A DNA stretch of 64,000 bases from Gammaproteobacteria bacterium (GCA_018815325.1 JAHIYE010000014.1:124001-188000); one strand, 5' to 3'. Shown: positions 45,794-55,319, numbered from the stretch's first letter. Program-made: numbers and translations. The notes: a model not told the origin generated them from the sequence alone.

Positions 45794-46911
45794 ATACCAA
45801 CTGCTTGAAATTCATTTCTTCGGTGACCATCGCGCTGCTGCTCACCGGTGGCCTGCCTCAAGCGTGGGCGGGTGAAGGGCACGACCATGGCGACGCTCCC
45901 GCGGCTGCCAGCGGCAACGGCCCCAGTCGACTGCCCGACGGCGCCGTGTTCCTGCCCAAGCCGGCCCAGCGCCAGCTCAAGGTTCGCACAGCCATTGTCC
46001 ATCTCGACCAACTGCCCCGCTCGATCGAGCTGGCCGGCAAAGTGGTCATGGACCCCAACGCCGGCGGCAAGGTCCAGGCCATGGTGGCGGGCCGCATCGA
46101 GCCAGGCCCGCAGGGTCTGCCGAACATCGGCCAAAGCGTGCGCAAAGGGCAGGTGCTGGCCTACGTGGTGCCATCGACGGGACAGATCGAGCGCGCCAAT
46201 CAGCTTGCCCAACTCGCCGAGTTGCGCGCGGCCAAGAGCTTGGCGGAAAAGCGTCTGGCCCGCCTGCAAGAGTTGGCGGACACCGTGCCGCGCAAGGAAC
46301 TGGAGGCCACGCAAAGCGAAGTCGACAGCCTGGGCGAGCGCGTGCTCGCCGTTGGCGCGGGCTTGGCCAATCGTGACGCACTGCTGGCCCCGGTATCCGG
46401 TGTGATCGCCTCCAGCCATGTCGTCGCGGGCCAGGTCGTGGACGCCCGCGAGCTGGTGTTCGAGGTCATCAACCCGACGCGCCTGCGCATCGAGGCACTG
46501 GCCTACGATGCCGAGGTCGCCCGAGATGTAGCGGGTGCGAGCGTGGCCATTGGAACGCAATCAATCCGGCTGAGCTTTGTCGGTGCGGCCCGCAGTCTGC
46601 GCGAGCAGGCCCTGCCCATGCTGTTCCGTGGGGAAGGCCCGCTGCTGGCAAGCCTGGCCGTGGGCCAGCCAGTCAAGGTCTATGTCCAGAGCGCCACCCG
46701 GGTAGGTGGCCTGCGGGTAGCGGCGGCATCGCTCATGAAGAGCTCAGCCAACCAGTCCGTGGTTTGGGTCAAGACGCAGCCCGAACGGTTCGAGCCGCGC
46801 GTGGTCACCGTCGAACCGCTTGATGGGGCCTCCGTCGCCGTTACCTCCGGCCTGCAGCCCGGCGACCACGTGGTGACCCAGGGAGTAGCCCTGATCAACC
46901 AGATCCGCTGA
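45790..46911 (+). CDS. czcB: CzcB-like membrane fusion (periplasmic adaptor) protein
   Basis: A 373-residue HlyD/CzcB-type adaptor. A signal peptide is followed by the metal-binding-looking GEGHDHGDAPAA patch. The barrel-sandwich segments (GRIEPGPQGLPNIGQSVRKGQVL; SGVIASSHVVAGQVVDAREL) flank a short coiled hairpin. Start GTG 45790 overlaps the preceding stop by 4 bp. It links the inner-membrane pump to CzcC. Cargo metal is unclear from the sequence. Confidence 0.9.
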   Translation: MNTNCLKFISSVTIALLLTGGLPQAWAGEGHDHGDAPAAASGNGPSRLPDGAVFLPKPAQRQLKVRTAIVHLDQLPRSIELAGKVVMDPNAGGKVQAMVAGRIEPGPQGLPNIGQSVRKGQVLAYVVPSTGQIERANQLAQLAELRAAKSLAEKRLARLQELADTVPRKELEATQSEVDSLGERVLAVGAGLANRDALLAPVSGVIASSHVVAGQVVDARELVFEVINPTRLRIEALAYDAEVARDVAGASVAIGTQSIRLSFVGAARSLREQALPMLFRGEGPLLASLAVGQPVKVYVQSATRVGGLRVAAASLMKSSANQSVVWVKTQPERFEPRVVTVEPLDGASVAVTSGLQPGDHVVTQGVALINQIR

Positions 46912-46926
46912 CAAGGAGCCCACATC

Positions 46927-49900
46927 ATGTTCAAGTGGCTACTCGATAACAGCCTGAGCAATCGCTTGCTGGTGATCATCGCCAGCCTGGTGCTCATGGC
47001 CTATGGCGCGTTCACGCTCTCACGAACCCCCGTGGACGTATTCCCGGATCTCAATAAACCAACGGTCACCATCATGACCGAAGCCGGTGGCATGGCCGCA
47101 GAAGAGGTGGAACAGCTCATCACCTTCCCCCTGGAGACAACCATGAACGGTCTGCCGGGCGTGGAGGGCGTGCGATCCGTTTCCAGCGCAGGACTGTCCT
47201 TCATCTACGTCACCTTCGACTGGCGCACAGAGATCTTCCGCGCCCGGCAGATGGTGGCTGAGCGCCTCGCTGCGATGGAAGATGGACTTCCATCCGGCAT
47301 CACGCCCCGCATGGGCCCCATCAGTTCGATCATGGGCGAGATCATGCAGATCGCGATCCCGATTGACACTGCCAAGATTTCGCCCATGCAGGTGCGCGAA
47401 TACGCCGACTGGGTCTTGCGTCCACGCCTCATGGCCGTTCCCGGCGTGGCGCAGGTCATCCCCATCGGCGGCGAAGTGCGTCAGTTCCAGGTCCAACCCA
47501 GCACCCGCCGCATGGCGGAGCTGGGCATCACGCACGAGCAGTTGGAAGCCGCGCTCAAGGGCTACTCCGCCAACACCTCGGGCGGCTTCCTGGAGCTCAA
47601 TGGCCGCGAGTACCTGATCCGACACCTGGGTCGTAGCTCGCGGCTGGATGACTTGAAGAACCTCGCGCTCACAGCGCGCAACGGCCAGCCTATCCTGCTG
47701 CGCCAGTTGGCAGACGTGAGCTTCGCGCCGGCCATCAAGCGCGGCGATGCCGGCTTTGAGGGAAAACCAGCCGTGATCCTGGGGGTTCAGAAACAGCCGG
47801 CGGCGGACACCATCCAGCTGACCCGGTCCATCGAGTCGGCCCTGCAAGCCATGCAGCGATCCCTGCCGGCGGGCATGGACAGCCCCAAAGTGACGTTCAG
47901 GCAGGCCAGCTTCATCGAAGCGTCCATTACGACGCTGCAGGGCAAGCTGATCGCCGCTTCCGTCTTTGTCGCATTGATCCTGTTCTTCTTCCTGGGCACC
48001 TTGCGTCCGACACTCATCGCCCTGACCGCGATTCCGGTGTCGATCTTCGTCACCGCGCTGGTGTTTCGCTATTTCGGGCTGTCGATCAACACCATGACCC
48101 TGGGCGGCCTGGCCATTGCCATCGGAGGACTGGTCGACGACGCCGTGGTCGGTGTTGAAAACGTGCTGCGTCGGCTCAAGGAAGACCGCGCCCGGCATCC
48201 GGAGCACCACCTGCATCCGCTGGAAGTGGTGGCGGCGGCCACCATGGAAGTGCGCTCGGCTATCCTCTATGCCACGGTCATCATCGTGCTCGTTTTCCTG
48301 CCTCTGTTTGCTCTGCCTGGCATGGAAGGGCGCCTGTTTGTCCCCCTGGGCATCGCCTTCATTGTCTCCACGCTGGCCTCCCTGGTTGTATCGGTGACTG
48401 TCACGCCAGTGATGTCGTTCTATCTTCTCCCGCGCATGAGGTCCCTGGACCACGGGGACACCCGCCTGCTCGCATGGCTCAAGCGCAAGTACCAGGCCAG
48501 CCTGCAGGCGGTGCTGGACCGGCCCCGTGCCGCGCTGGCGGCCGCTGGGGTCGCGGTCCTGGTGTCTTTCGTGGCGGTGCCGTTCTTTCCCAAGACCTTT
48601 CTCCCTCCCTTCAACGAGGGAACGCTGCTCGTCGGACTTCGGCTCAACCCGGGTGTGACCCTGGCGGAATCCTCTGCGCTGGCGCAGCAAGCTGAAAAAC
48701 TGGTCCGGCAGGTGCCGGAAGTCGTGCACGTAGGCCGACGCAGTGGCCGCGCCGAACTGGACGAGCATGCCGAGGGTGTGCATGTGAGCGAGCTGGACGT
48801 GGGCTTGCTGCCGGCCGGCGAGCTCAATCGCTCCATGGATGATATCTCTGCCGACATCCGCTTGCGCCTGGTCAACCTGCCTGCGGCTGTTGCCATCGGT
48901 CAGCCGATCTCGCACCGCATAGACCACATGCTCTCGGGAGTGCGCTCGCAGATCGCCATCAAGATCTTCGGTGACGACCTGGACACGCTGCGCGGACAGG
49001 CCGATGTGCTGCGCAGCCGACTGGCCGCGATTGAGGGCATCGCCGATCTGGAAATCGAAAAACAGGTGCTGGCGCCGCAGATCAAGGTACGGGTCGACTA
49101 CGCTGCCGCCGCGCAGTACGGTGTGCCGGCACCCCAGATTCTGACCACCCTGCAAAGCCTGGTCGAGGGCGAGAAAGTCACCCAGATCGTCGAGGGTAAT
49201 CGCCGTTTCGCCCTGGTGGTTCGCCTGCCCGAGTCGTCACGTTCGGTCGAAGGACTGGGCAACATCCTGCTGGAGACCCCCTCTGGCCGCGTGCCCCTGT
49301 CACGCGTCGCGACCATCGAGGACGGGGATGGCCCCAACCAGATCAGCCGCGACGACGGCAAGCGACGCATCGTCATCTCGGCCAACGCACAGGGCCGCGC
49401 GCTGTCAGACATCGTGACCGACATTCGCCGGGTCGTTGCCGAGTCCAGTCTGCCCGAGGGCTACTTCATCACACTGGGGGGTCAGTTCCAGGCGCAGGAG
49501 GAAGCCTCGCGTCTGGTCGGCCTGCTGTCCTTGGTGTCGCTGGTGCTGATGTTCGTGGTGCTGTACAGCCGCTACAAGTCGATCATCCTGTCGGCGCTCA
49601 TCATGGGCAATATCCCCCTGGCCCTGGTGGGGGCGGTGTTCGGACTGTGGCTGTCCGGCCAACCGCTGTCCGTGGCAGCGCTCGTTGGATTCATCACGCT
49701 GGCGGGCATTTCGGTACGCAACGGCATCCTGAAGGTGAGTCACTACCTGAACCTCATGCGCGGCGAGGGGGAGGGCTTTAACCACAAGATGATCCTGCGC
49801 GGCTCGATGGAGCGTTTGAGTCCGGTCCTGATGACTGCGCTGGTCACAGCCTTTGCACTCGCCCCGCTGCTGTTCGAGGCTGAACAACCGGGCACAGAAA

Positions 49901-50046
49901 TCCTGCACCCCGTGGCAGTGGTGATTTTCTCGGGCCTGATCAGTTCCACCCTGCTCGACACCTACCTGACCCCTGTCATGTTCTGGCTCTTTGGTCGCAA
50001 GGACGCCGAGCGGCTGCTCAATGACCGCAGCGCCGAGGCGTTCTGA
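46927..50046 (+). CDS. czcA: CzcA/CusA-family heavy-metal RND efflux pump
   Basis: A 1039-residue HME-RND pump with two six-TM bundles and two large periplasmic loops. It starts FKWLLDNSLSNRLLVIIASL. The TM4 motif AIGGLVDDAVVGVENVLRRL has the AxGxxxDDxxxxxEN pattern rather than the DFGxxxDGA of classical CzcA, so the metal range may differ from Co/Zn/Cd. Proton relay acidic residues are present. It forms the CzcCBA complex with its neighbours. It starts 15 bp after czcB. Confidence 0.92.
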   Translation: MFKWLLDNSLSNRLLVIIASLVLMAYGAFTLSRTPVDVFPDLNKPTVTIMTEAGGMAAEEVEQLITFPLETTMNGLPGVEGVRSVSSAGLSFIYVTFDWRTEIFRARQMVAERLAAMEDGLPSGITPRMGPISSIMGEIMQIAIPIDTAKISPMQVREYADWVLRPRLMAVPGVAQVIPIGGEVRQFQVQPSTRRMAELGITHEQLEAALKGYSANTSGGFLELNGREYLIRHLGRSSRLDDLKNLALTARNGQPILLRQLADVSFAPAIKRGDAGFEGKPAVILGVQKQPAADTIQLTRSIESALQAMQRSLPAGMDSPKVTFRQASFIEASITTLQGKLIAASVFVALILFFFLGTLRPTLIALTAIPVSIFVTALVFRYFGLSINTMTLGGLAIAIGGLVDDAVVGVENVLRRLKEDRARHPEHHLHPLEVVAAATMEVRSAILYATVIIVLVFLPLFALPGMEGRLFVPLGIAFIVSTLASLVVSVTVTPVMSFYLLPRMRSLDHGDTRLLAWLKRKYQASLQAVLDRPRAALAAAGVAVLVSFVAVPFFPKTFLPPFNEGTLLVGLRLNPGVTLAESSALAQQAEKLVRQVPEVVHVGRRSGRAELDEHAEGVHVSELDVGLLPAGELNRSMDDISADIRLRLVNLPAAVAIGQPISHRIDHMLSGVRSQIAIKIFGDDLDTLRGQADVLRSRLAAIEGIADLEIEKQVLAPQIKVRVDYAAAAQYGVPAPQILTTLQSLVEGEKVTQIVEGNRRFALVVRLPESSRSVEGLGNILLETPSGRVPLSRVATIEDGDGPNQISRDDGKRRIVISANAQGRALSDIVTDIRRVVAESSLPEGYFITLGGQFQAQEEASRLVGLLSLVSLVLMFVVLYSRYKSIILSALIMGNIPLALVGAVFGLWLSGQPLSVAALVGFITLAGISVRNGILKVSHYLNLMRGEGEGFNHKMILRGSMERLSPVLMTALVTAFALAPLLFEAEQPGTEILHPVAVVIFSGLISSTLLDTYLTPVMFWLFGRKDAERLLNDRSAEAF

Positions 50047-50103
50047 ACGCCTGGGCACAAGCCAATGTTTACCCACCGTCTCACTCCAACGAAAGGAAAT
50101 CCC

Positions 50104-50481
50104 ATGAAGTTTCCCACCCTCATCACAACACTCGCGCTCCTTGTCGGCAACGGCGCCAATGCAGCGGGTCAGCACGGTCACGACGACAAGCCTTTGCACG
50201 GCGGTGTGGTTGCCGAAGCCAGGGACCTGCACTTTGAACTGGTGGCGCATCGAGACAAGGTGCGCCTCTATGTGCGAGATCACGGCACCAAGCATGACGT
50301 ACGCGAAGCGACAGCCGCACTCACCTTGCTCCATGGCGCTGACAAGCAAGAGGTGACACTCGTGCCACAGGGCGAGTGGCTAGGCGCGTCCGGGACCTTC
50401 AAGATCGGCAAGGGCACCAAGGCAGCGCTTGTCTTCAGACAGACTGGAAAGACAGTGGTCGTCCGGTTTGTTCTGCCATAA
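50104..50481 (+). CDS. Periplasmic accessory protein of the czc operon
   Basis: A 125-residue protein with a signal peptide (LITTLALLVGNGANA). It continues with a His patch QHGHDDKPLHGGVV and a beta-sandwich-like body (LHFELVAHRDKVRLYVRDH; GTFKIGKGTKAALVFRQTG). It resembles small periplasmic proteins found at the end of czc/cus operons. ATG 50104 has GAAAGGA upstream; the frame is open to 50065. It ends 6 bp before the type C end repeat, so the operon abuts the junction. Confidence 0.7.
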   Translation: MKFPTLITTLALLVGNGANAAGQHGHDDKPLHGGVVAEARDLHFELVAHRDKVRLYVRDHGTKHDVREATAALTLLHGADKQEVTLVPQGEWLGASGTFKIGKGTKAALVFRQTGKTVVVRFVLP

Positions 50482-50487
50482 AAACAG

Positions 50488-50626
50488 TGACTAGAGCAAA
50501 TAAAGTCAGTCGGGAAATGGGCGCCTAAGTCCTTGATTTTTCTTAGCTCAGTTCGGGACTAAAAGTCTGTCGGGCTGAACTCCGTAGCAACCCACTTTTT
50601 CTCGCAGGAAAATAAAGTCTGTCGCT
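50488..50626 (+). repeat. Type C transposon end: three direct repeats
   Basis: Repeats AAATAAAGTCAGTCGGG (50498-50514), ACTAAAAGTCTGTCGGG (50558-50574) and AAATAAAGTCTGTCGCT (50610-50626), spaced 60 and 52 bp. A tip-like TGACTAGAG begins at 50488, ten bases before the first repeat. This is the arrangement of TnsB sites at a Tn7-type end. The remainder up to 50912 contains no supported gene. Confidence 0.65.
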
Positions 50627-50912
50627 TTGACCACTGTACTTACAGGTAGAGGACTCTATGTGGGGACACCCTCAACCAACGCCGGACCGTCGAGCGCCAT
50701 CAGGCATATGGGACTGGTTGGTGCCCTAAGCAGAAGTAGCGGCAATGTGCGCGACCGTCCGGTCCTGGCCGGGACCGTGAATGCCATTGCATATGCTAAA
50801 GCAGACCACCAGCGCCAGGTGCCGGTCTCTCTCCCGCTGGCGAAAAAAATAGTAGCCCTTTGACGGCTCCAAAGCGCATCCTATATGCCCCTCAACTCGA
50901 TGGGAGACCATC

Positions 50913-51536
50913 ATGGAAGCAGTAGGAAATACCACTCATCGCGAGCCGTGGAACAAGGGCAAGATCGTCGGGCAGAAGGTCCCGTTCAAACCAAAGGACA
51001 TCTGGGCACTACGCGTTCGGCTCCAGATGGAGGGGCGCATACGAGAGCTTGCCCTCCTCAATCTGGGCATCGACAGCAAGCTGCGCGGGTGCGACTTGGT
51101 TTCGCTTAAAGTCCGAGACGTTTGTCATGGCGATCAGGTAGCTACCCGCGCCATCGTCATGCAGCACAAAACCAAGCGGCCGGTTCAGTTCGAGATCACG
51201 GCAGCCTCCCGAGATGCCTTGCAGTCCTGGATCAAGTATGCCGGGTTGAAGCCGGATAACTTCCTTTTCCCAAGCCGGCTCCACGATTCTCCCCACCTCG
51301 GCACTCGACAGTACGCGCGAATTTTGGGGCATTGGGTTGACGAATTGGGACTAGACCGCGCCGAATACGGGACGCATTCGATGCGCAGGACCAAGGCGAC
51401 GCTGATCTATCGACGAACCAAGAACCTTCGCGCCGTACAGTTGCTCCTCGGGCACTCCAAACTGGAATCGACTGTGAGGTACCTCGGCATAGAAGTCGAT
51501 GATGCCCTCGAAATCTCCGAGCAGACGGAAATTTGA
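50913..51536 (+). CDS. Minimal tyrosine recombinase (catalytic domain only)
   Basis: A 207-residue integrase-family protein. The catalytic residues are all visible: Arg in KLRGCDLVSLKVRD, Lys in HKTKRPVQFEI, HSMRRTKATLIYRRT (HxxR), and LLGHSKLESTVRYLGIE with the His and the Tyr nucleophile. The N-terminal arm/core-binding domain of full integrases is missing, a known short subfamily. ATG 50913 has GGGAGA 5 bp upstream. It sits just inside the type C end, so it may act in element resolution or be passenger cargo. Confidence 0.85.
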   Translation: MEAVGNTTHREPWNKGKIVGQKVPFKPKDIWALRVRLQMEGRIRELALLNLGIDSKLRGCDLVSLKVRDVCHGDQVATRAIVMQHKTKRPVQFEITAASRDALQSWIKYAGLKPDNFLFPSRLHDSPHLGTRQYARILGHWVDELGLDRAEYGTHSMRRTKATLIYRRTKNLRAVQLLLGHSKLESTVRYLGIEVDDALEISEQTEI

Positions 51537-51911
51537 GGGGGGTAGACAGTGTCCGCCCCGCCAATGGGCCAGGGCGGACACCATCAATGTCGGCAATGGA
51601 GTATCGTGCTGGACTGGTGTTTCCGGCCAGGAGCGGACCTCCAAGGCGGTTGCACCGATGCCCAGTTCGGGCTGAAATCGGTCGCTCAACATAACCCTCT
51701 GACTATTCGCGACCGCGTCACGAGTGGCCACACTCACATGCACGCCTTTTATCTGTCATAGCGCAAGACTGTCCCTGCCCCCCTAGGTTCAACTGCTCAC
51801 CTAAAACAACTTTCGATTAGACTTTGCTCGCAACACAGGGGGCGGCATTAATTGCGACCCCACATACTTGCCCAGCCACGATGCCTGCGATACACACTTA
51901 CCTCTTGCGCC
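51537..51911. other. Intergenic stretch without a gene
   Basis: Contains an imperfect inverted repeat GTCCGCCC..GGGCGGAC (51551-51578), a strong hairpin just after the integrase gene that may act as its terminator, though no T-run follows. Nothing else is supported. Confidence 0.4.
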
Positions 51912-52913
51912 ATGACCAGAAACACAAAATCTCTCCCATTTCGCATTCTTGCAGCCACGTTCGCCCTAATTTTTGCTGGTAGTTCCTGGGCAGCAGTTGG
52001 GGATCAATTCGCAAAGGTGACCATTAACAAACCTGACAAGGTTCAGGCTGGTCACTTGGCTTTCATTGATGCGTCTCAAGGGAAATTGATTGAAACGGAT
52101 CTCACAGGCAAGATCACCTGGGAGTTTTCCATCCCCATGAGCATGCTCGGTAGCGGAAAATTGTCTGCTGGAACTGATGTCGAATGGTTGCCCAAGTCAG
52201 ATCATTTCTTGCTGGCTATCGCTGGTGCAGGTGTTTTTGAGATCAATCGCCAAGGCCAGACTACGTGGAAATACCTGACCACGTTTGCAGATCACGATGC
52301 GGACAGACTGGACAACGGCAATACACTTTTTGTAAACGGTTGGGACGCAGACAGTGACCCGGTCATGACTGAAGTAGACAGCGATGGTAAGGTGGTATTG
52401 CAACTATTCGCGCGTGACTTGGAACTGAATTCCACTGACCGTCATAGCGTCGCCAATGAACGGTATTCAAACACGCATGCCAATGCGGTCCAAAAGTTGG
52501 GGCCTGGTGAGTATCTTCTTAGCCTGAGAAACTTCAATCAGTTTGTCAAAATCAAAGATGGAAAGGTGACCGGACGGGTCAAAAACGCCCGCAATGTGCA
52601 CGATCCGCTTCCATATGGAAATGGTTTTTTGTTCGCGGCGCACCTTGCAGAGGACAAAAGCGCTCTCCTGCGTCAGATCGGTCCCGGTCAACGGCAGCCA
52701 TTTTTCAAGCCTGATGACGGAACCTGGACACCCTTGAGAACTGTTGAATTACTTCAAAACGGAAATATCTTGATTACAGGTGGGCGTGAAATTGGGCAAC
52801 TGGACAAAGATGGCGATCTCGTCTGGAGCTTAGTGGCGGAGCATTTCGGGTCTGGAAAAAATGCCCAGAAGACTGGGAGCTTTTTTTACAAAGTTGCCTT
52901 TGTGTATAAGTGA
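51912..52913 (+). CDS. Arylsulfotransferase/PQQ-like beta-propeller periplasmic protein
   Basis: A 333-residue exported protein with a signal peptide (FRILAATFALIFAGSSWA). The body consists of repeated beta blades with GKITWEF, GQTTWKYL, DSDGKVV and KDGDLVWSL signatures, typical of ASST-type or PQQ-like propellers. The catalytic His of ASSTs may be in FADHDADRLDNGN or TDRHSV, but assignment is uncertain. The gene is more AT-rich than its neighbours, a sign of separate acquisition. ATG 51912 gives the signal peptide; the frame is open to 51852. Its role in this element is unclear. Confidence 0.7.
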   Translation: MTRNTKSLPFRILAATFALIFAGSSWAAVGDQFAKVTINKPDKVQAGHLAFIDASQGKLIETDLTGKITWEFSIPMSMLGSGKLSAGTDVEWLPKSDHFLLAIAGAGVFEINRQGQTTWKYLTTFADHDADRLDNGNTLFVNGWDADSDPVMTEVDSDGKVVLQLFARDLELNSTDRHSVANERYSNTHANAVQKLGPGEYLLSLRNFNQFVKIKDGKVTGRVKNARNVHDPLPYGNGFLFAAHLAEDKSALLRQIGPGQRQPFFKPDDGTWTPLRTVELLQNGNILITGGREIGQLDKDGDLVWSLVAEHFGSGKNAQKTGSFFYKVAFVYK

Positions 52914-53506
52914 ATGTCTCGTCTGACCTCTAATGAAACTATGGAATCTCAGCACCCAGCCAACGTAGTGCATTGACCCATGAAAGATTGAATGCACCCG
53001 TGGCTTTCCAACCAATAAATGGTTATCACGCTGAGTGCCTTATATCGACAAGATGCAAGCACAACGTCCCGCTCCAAACTACAGTTTTGACCGCACCAAA
53101 GCTGCCATCCACGACAGTCCGTTCCTTGTCCAGTCCGGGCGCTCATGTTCATCTGGCGACTGTCTGCTATCGCGGCCAAGCAGTCAACTGTGTATATGAC
53201 GCGAATGGCAGCAATGGGCACAGAGTTCCTATTCACAATCCCGATTAGCAGACTTTTAAGATGCCGGCGCACAGCGGCACGCCGCCAATGTCGGCTGTAC
53301 AACTGATTCCGGCTGCCGGGCTGGCGAGGGTGCCGGTTCCCGGATGACCGCTGCGGGATAAAAACCGTGAGGTCACGATGCGGCCACAGCCGACAGCAAT
53401 CGCTGCATAACTGCCGTTCAGAATTGCGATGTCGGCTTCAGGCCGTTGCGGTTCTTGGCACCTATGGATTGGTTGCTCAAAGAGTAGTCATACTGATCGT
53501 TGCTGG
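52914..53506. other. Gap without a supported gene
   Basis: Short frames on both strands lack credible protein composition. No repeat, promoter or RNA gene stands out. It separates the propeller gene from the tail of the HNH gene (convergent). Confidence 0.4.
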
Positions 53507-54286
53507 TCATACTTCATCGCCTGTCCGCCAAACTTCAAAGTCATCGAGTCCAGGACTGCCCATGTTGAGGACGAATTCTTCCCCGAAGAGCACTAGAGAG
53601 ATGTAGCAGGCATAGAGGTCGTTGGCCTCGTCGATTGGCCTTATGAGCAGCTCATATTCGTGGAGAAGCTCATAGTGCTCTTCGCCATCTGCGAAGACCT
53701 TGCCCGGTTGATACAGCTGCCGTCGGGCCACGGACCATTGAGGCGGTCCGCTTCCACGGCGGATGAAGTTTCTTATCTCGTCAAAGGCCGGCATATCGAC
53801 CAATTCCTCGTGCGATTTGCCAGTTTGTATGAACCGATACGCCAGTGCCTCGAGGCCGACCTTTCCGACGAAACGGGCAAGAGCGCGCTCCTCTGGAGGA
53901 GTTGCCATCGGGAATATCAACGTTCCTTGAGATTGATCCAGCAGCGACTTGATCAGACCCGCCTCGTCAGCATCCGGATGGGTGCCGATACTGATGCCCT
54001 CGCTGGTGTCCGCATAAGCCTGGATGCGCGTGCCTGACTGCTGATGAAAACCATCCAGCGGGACGACGTGCCCTCGCTTGTTTCGGACGACAGCGTTGAA
54101 ACGACGCACCTTAAAGTACAGGGAGTCAAGGATCGGCTTCTCGACCTCACGCGCCAGGTAGTTGTTGCACCCGTCGCAGACGACGCCAGGCGCCAGCACG
54201 TGCTCGGTGTTTCCGAAGGACTCAGGCACGATGTGTTCCCTGGACCGTGAGGCCGACGAGTCGGCTTTGCAGAAGAGGCAACGCAG
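53507..54286 (-). CDS. HNH endonuclease, apparently CTG-started
   Basis: An HNH_5-type protein of about 260 residues. The N-terminal zinc/HNH core reads LRCLFCKADSS, then REHIVPESFGN and VVCDGCNNYLAREVEKPIL: CxxC, EHIxPxxxG and CxxCN. The first CxxC is lost if translation starts at the GTG at 54229. No ATG, GTG or TTG occurs in frame upstream of it. CTG 54286 has AAGGAG 7 bp upstream and is the best candidate start. The remaining ~200 residues are alpha/beta and unassigned. It is the last gene of the PIN-GNAT operon, 23 bp after the kinase-like gene. Confidence 0.75.
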   Translation of the reverse strand: MRCLFCKADSSASRSREHIVPESFGNTEHVLAPGVVCDGCNNYLAREVEKPILDSLYFKVRRFNAVVRNKRGHVVPLDGFHQQSGTRIQAYADTSEGISIGTHPDADEAGLIKSLLDQSQGTLIFPMATPPEERALARFVGKVGLEALAYRFIQTGKSHEELVDMPAFDEIRNFIRRGSGPPQWSVARRQLYQPGKVFADGEEHYELLHEYELLIRPIDEANDLYACYISLVLFGEEFVLNMGSPGLDDFEVWRTGDEV

Positions 54287-54309
54287 TTTTTCTCTCCTTC
54301 GAGGCTCGG

Positions 54310-54855
54310 CTATCGACTAGAGGCGCCCGCGTCTTTCGAGAGTCGCTCCAACCAGGTCTCTACCTCGTGGGCGCTCGGCGAATCAAGAATCTTCAAGGGA
54401 ATGCCCAACACCTCGGCCACCTCAGCGCTGTGGGCGTCCTCAGCCATGCTGAACTCGGATAGTTCTGCCTCAGTCCAGCTCATGTCCTGCCTTGCATGCA
54501 GACGCTTAAGCAGGACCGGCACCGGACTGCGGATCAACAAGACGGACGAGCACTCCAGTGCCCGGAACACGTCGACTGGCAGCCTTTCATGGATACCTGG
54601 TGCACGTCGGAGAACGAAGTGGCCGTCTATGACAAGCGTCGCGCCGTTCTCTCGGACGCGTCTAGCGGCCGAGATGAGCGCGGCCTGGTTCTGGTCCACG
54701 TCCGAAACCATTTTCGCGCCGTCCCACGTGGCCTGCCCGCGCTCCTCTTTGATAAGTTGGCTGGCAGTGGCATGTAACAGCCCCAGCTTCTGACAGGCTG
54801 GCTTGGTGGCAAAGGTTTTTCCCGCGCCATGGACTCCTGCGACAAAGATAGTCAT
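54310..54855 (-). CDS. P-loop nucleotide kinase-like protein
   Basis: A 181-residue P-loop protein. Walker A AGVHGAGKT lies at residues 6-14, and a GATLVIDGHFVLRR segment matches the Walker B/lid area of nucleotide-kinase-like proteins. It ends with a helix (HEVETWLERLSKD). It resembles adenylate-kinase-like or dNMP-kinase-like folds, but the substrate is not evident. Start ATG 54855 overlaps the stop of the ASCH gene (ATGA), so it is translationally coupled. Confidence 0.75.
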   Translation of the reverse strand: MTIFVAGVHGAGKTFATKPACQKLGLLHATASQLIKEERGQATWDGAKMVSDVDQNQAALISAARRVRENGATLVIDGHFVLRRAPGIHERLPVDVFRALECSSVLLIRSPVPVLLKRLHARQDMSWTEAELSEFSMAEDAHSAEVAEVLGIPLKILDSPSAHEVETWLERLSKDAGASSR

Positions 54856-55319
54856 TCGGGCTCACCGATAAGGCCGCACTGCTTGCCGATGCGAAGCAGT
54901 TCGGTTGCAGTCAAGTAACGAAAGGACTGTGGCGGGCGGAAATCCCTGAACAGCGACTTTGGCCGAATCGGTTGCTCCGGAAGGGTCAGACCTCCCAGCA
55001 GGACACCGTAGGCTTGGTCTTTACCTGAGAAATACTCCATCAGTTCCTTGCGTTCGAGACCCGGACCGCGCGTGCGGCATTTCGTCCAGACGGACGCAGG
55101 TGTCGCGATAACCGCCCCCTCGATTTCTATTATTCCGACGAGGCGTTGGACCGGAGAGCTGGAATAGATGACGGCCAGGCCAACGGGCTTGGCGGCCCAT
55201 GACCGACGAAACTCGACTGTCTTGGTCCCAGCGAGGATCTGCTCTGCAAACCTTGGCTTGACGGAAAGCAGCACAGCTCTAGGCCCCTGCGGACGCAAGC
55301 ACTCTTGAAAAAGCTTCAT
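54852..55319 (-). CDS. ASCH/PUA-like domain protein
   Basis: A 155-residue protein with the ASCH hallmark VLLSVKPRFAEQILAGTKTVEFRR near residues 16-38 (written as two parts of one motif), then VGLAVIYSSSPVQRLVG and a KDQAYGVLLGG segment. ASCH domains bind RNA or modified bases. ATG 55319 overlaps the preceding gene by 41 bp; GTG 55271 lies 8 bp after that gene's stop with an AGGGG site and could be the true start. A partner of the PIN-GNAT-ASCH protein is inferred. Confidence 0.75.
   Translation of the reverse strand: MKLFQECLRPQGPRAVLLSVKPRFAEQILAGTKTVEFRRSWAAKPVGLAVIYSSSPVQRLVGIIEIEGAVIATPASVWTKCRTRGPGLERKELMEYFSGKDQAYGVLLGGLTLPEQPIRPKSLFRDFRPPQSFRYLTATELLRIGKQCGLIGEPE

Larger units (their letters stand above)
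39550..50487. mobile_element. Segment B: heavy-metal resistance island between stacked ends
   Basis: The segment runs from the type B end to the first base of the type C end. All genes in it are metal regulation, efflux or periplasmic accessory proteins. A right type B end is not visible: the last gene stops 6 bp before the type C tip. Segment B therefore looks like an older Tn7-like insertion whose distal end was lost. No transposase is inside. Confidence 0.45.

Noticed and set aside
47020-49155. 711-codon minus-strand frame opposite czcA
   Set aside because: Very long, but purely antisense to a well-supported RND pump; Gln/His/Arg-rich shadow composition.
50488-50626. Three repeats considered as a CRISPR array
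   Set aside because: Repeats are only ~17 bp, imperfect and unevenly spaced (60 and 52 bp), with no cas genes; a transposon end fits better.
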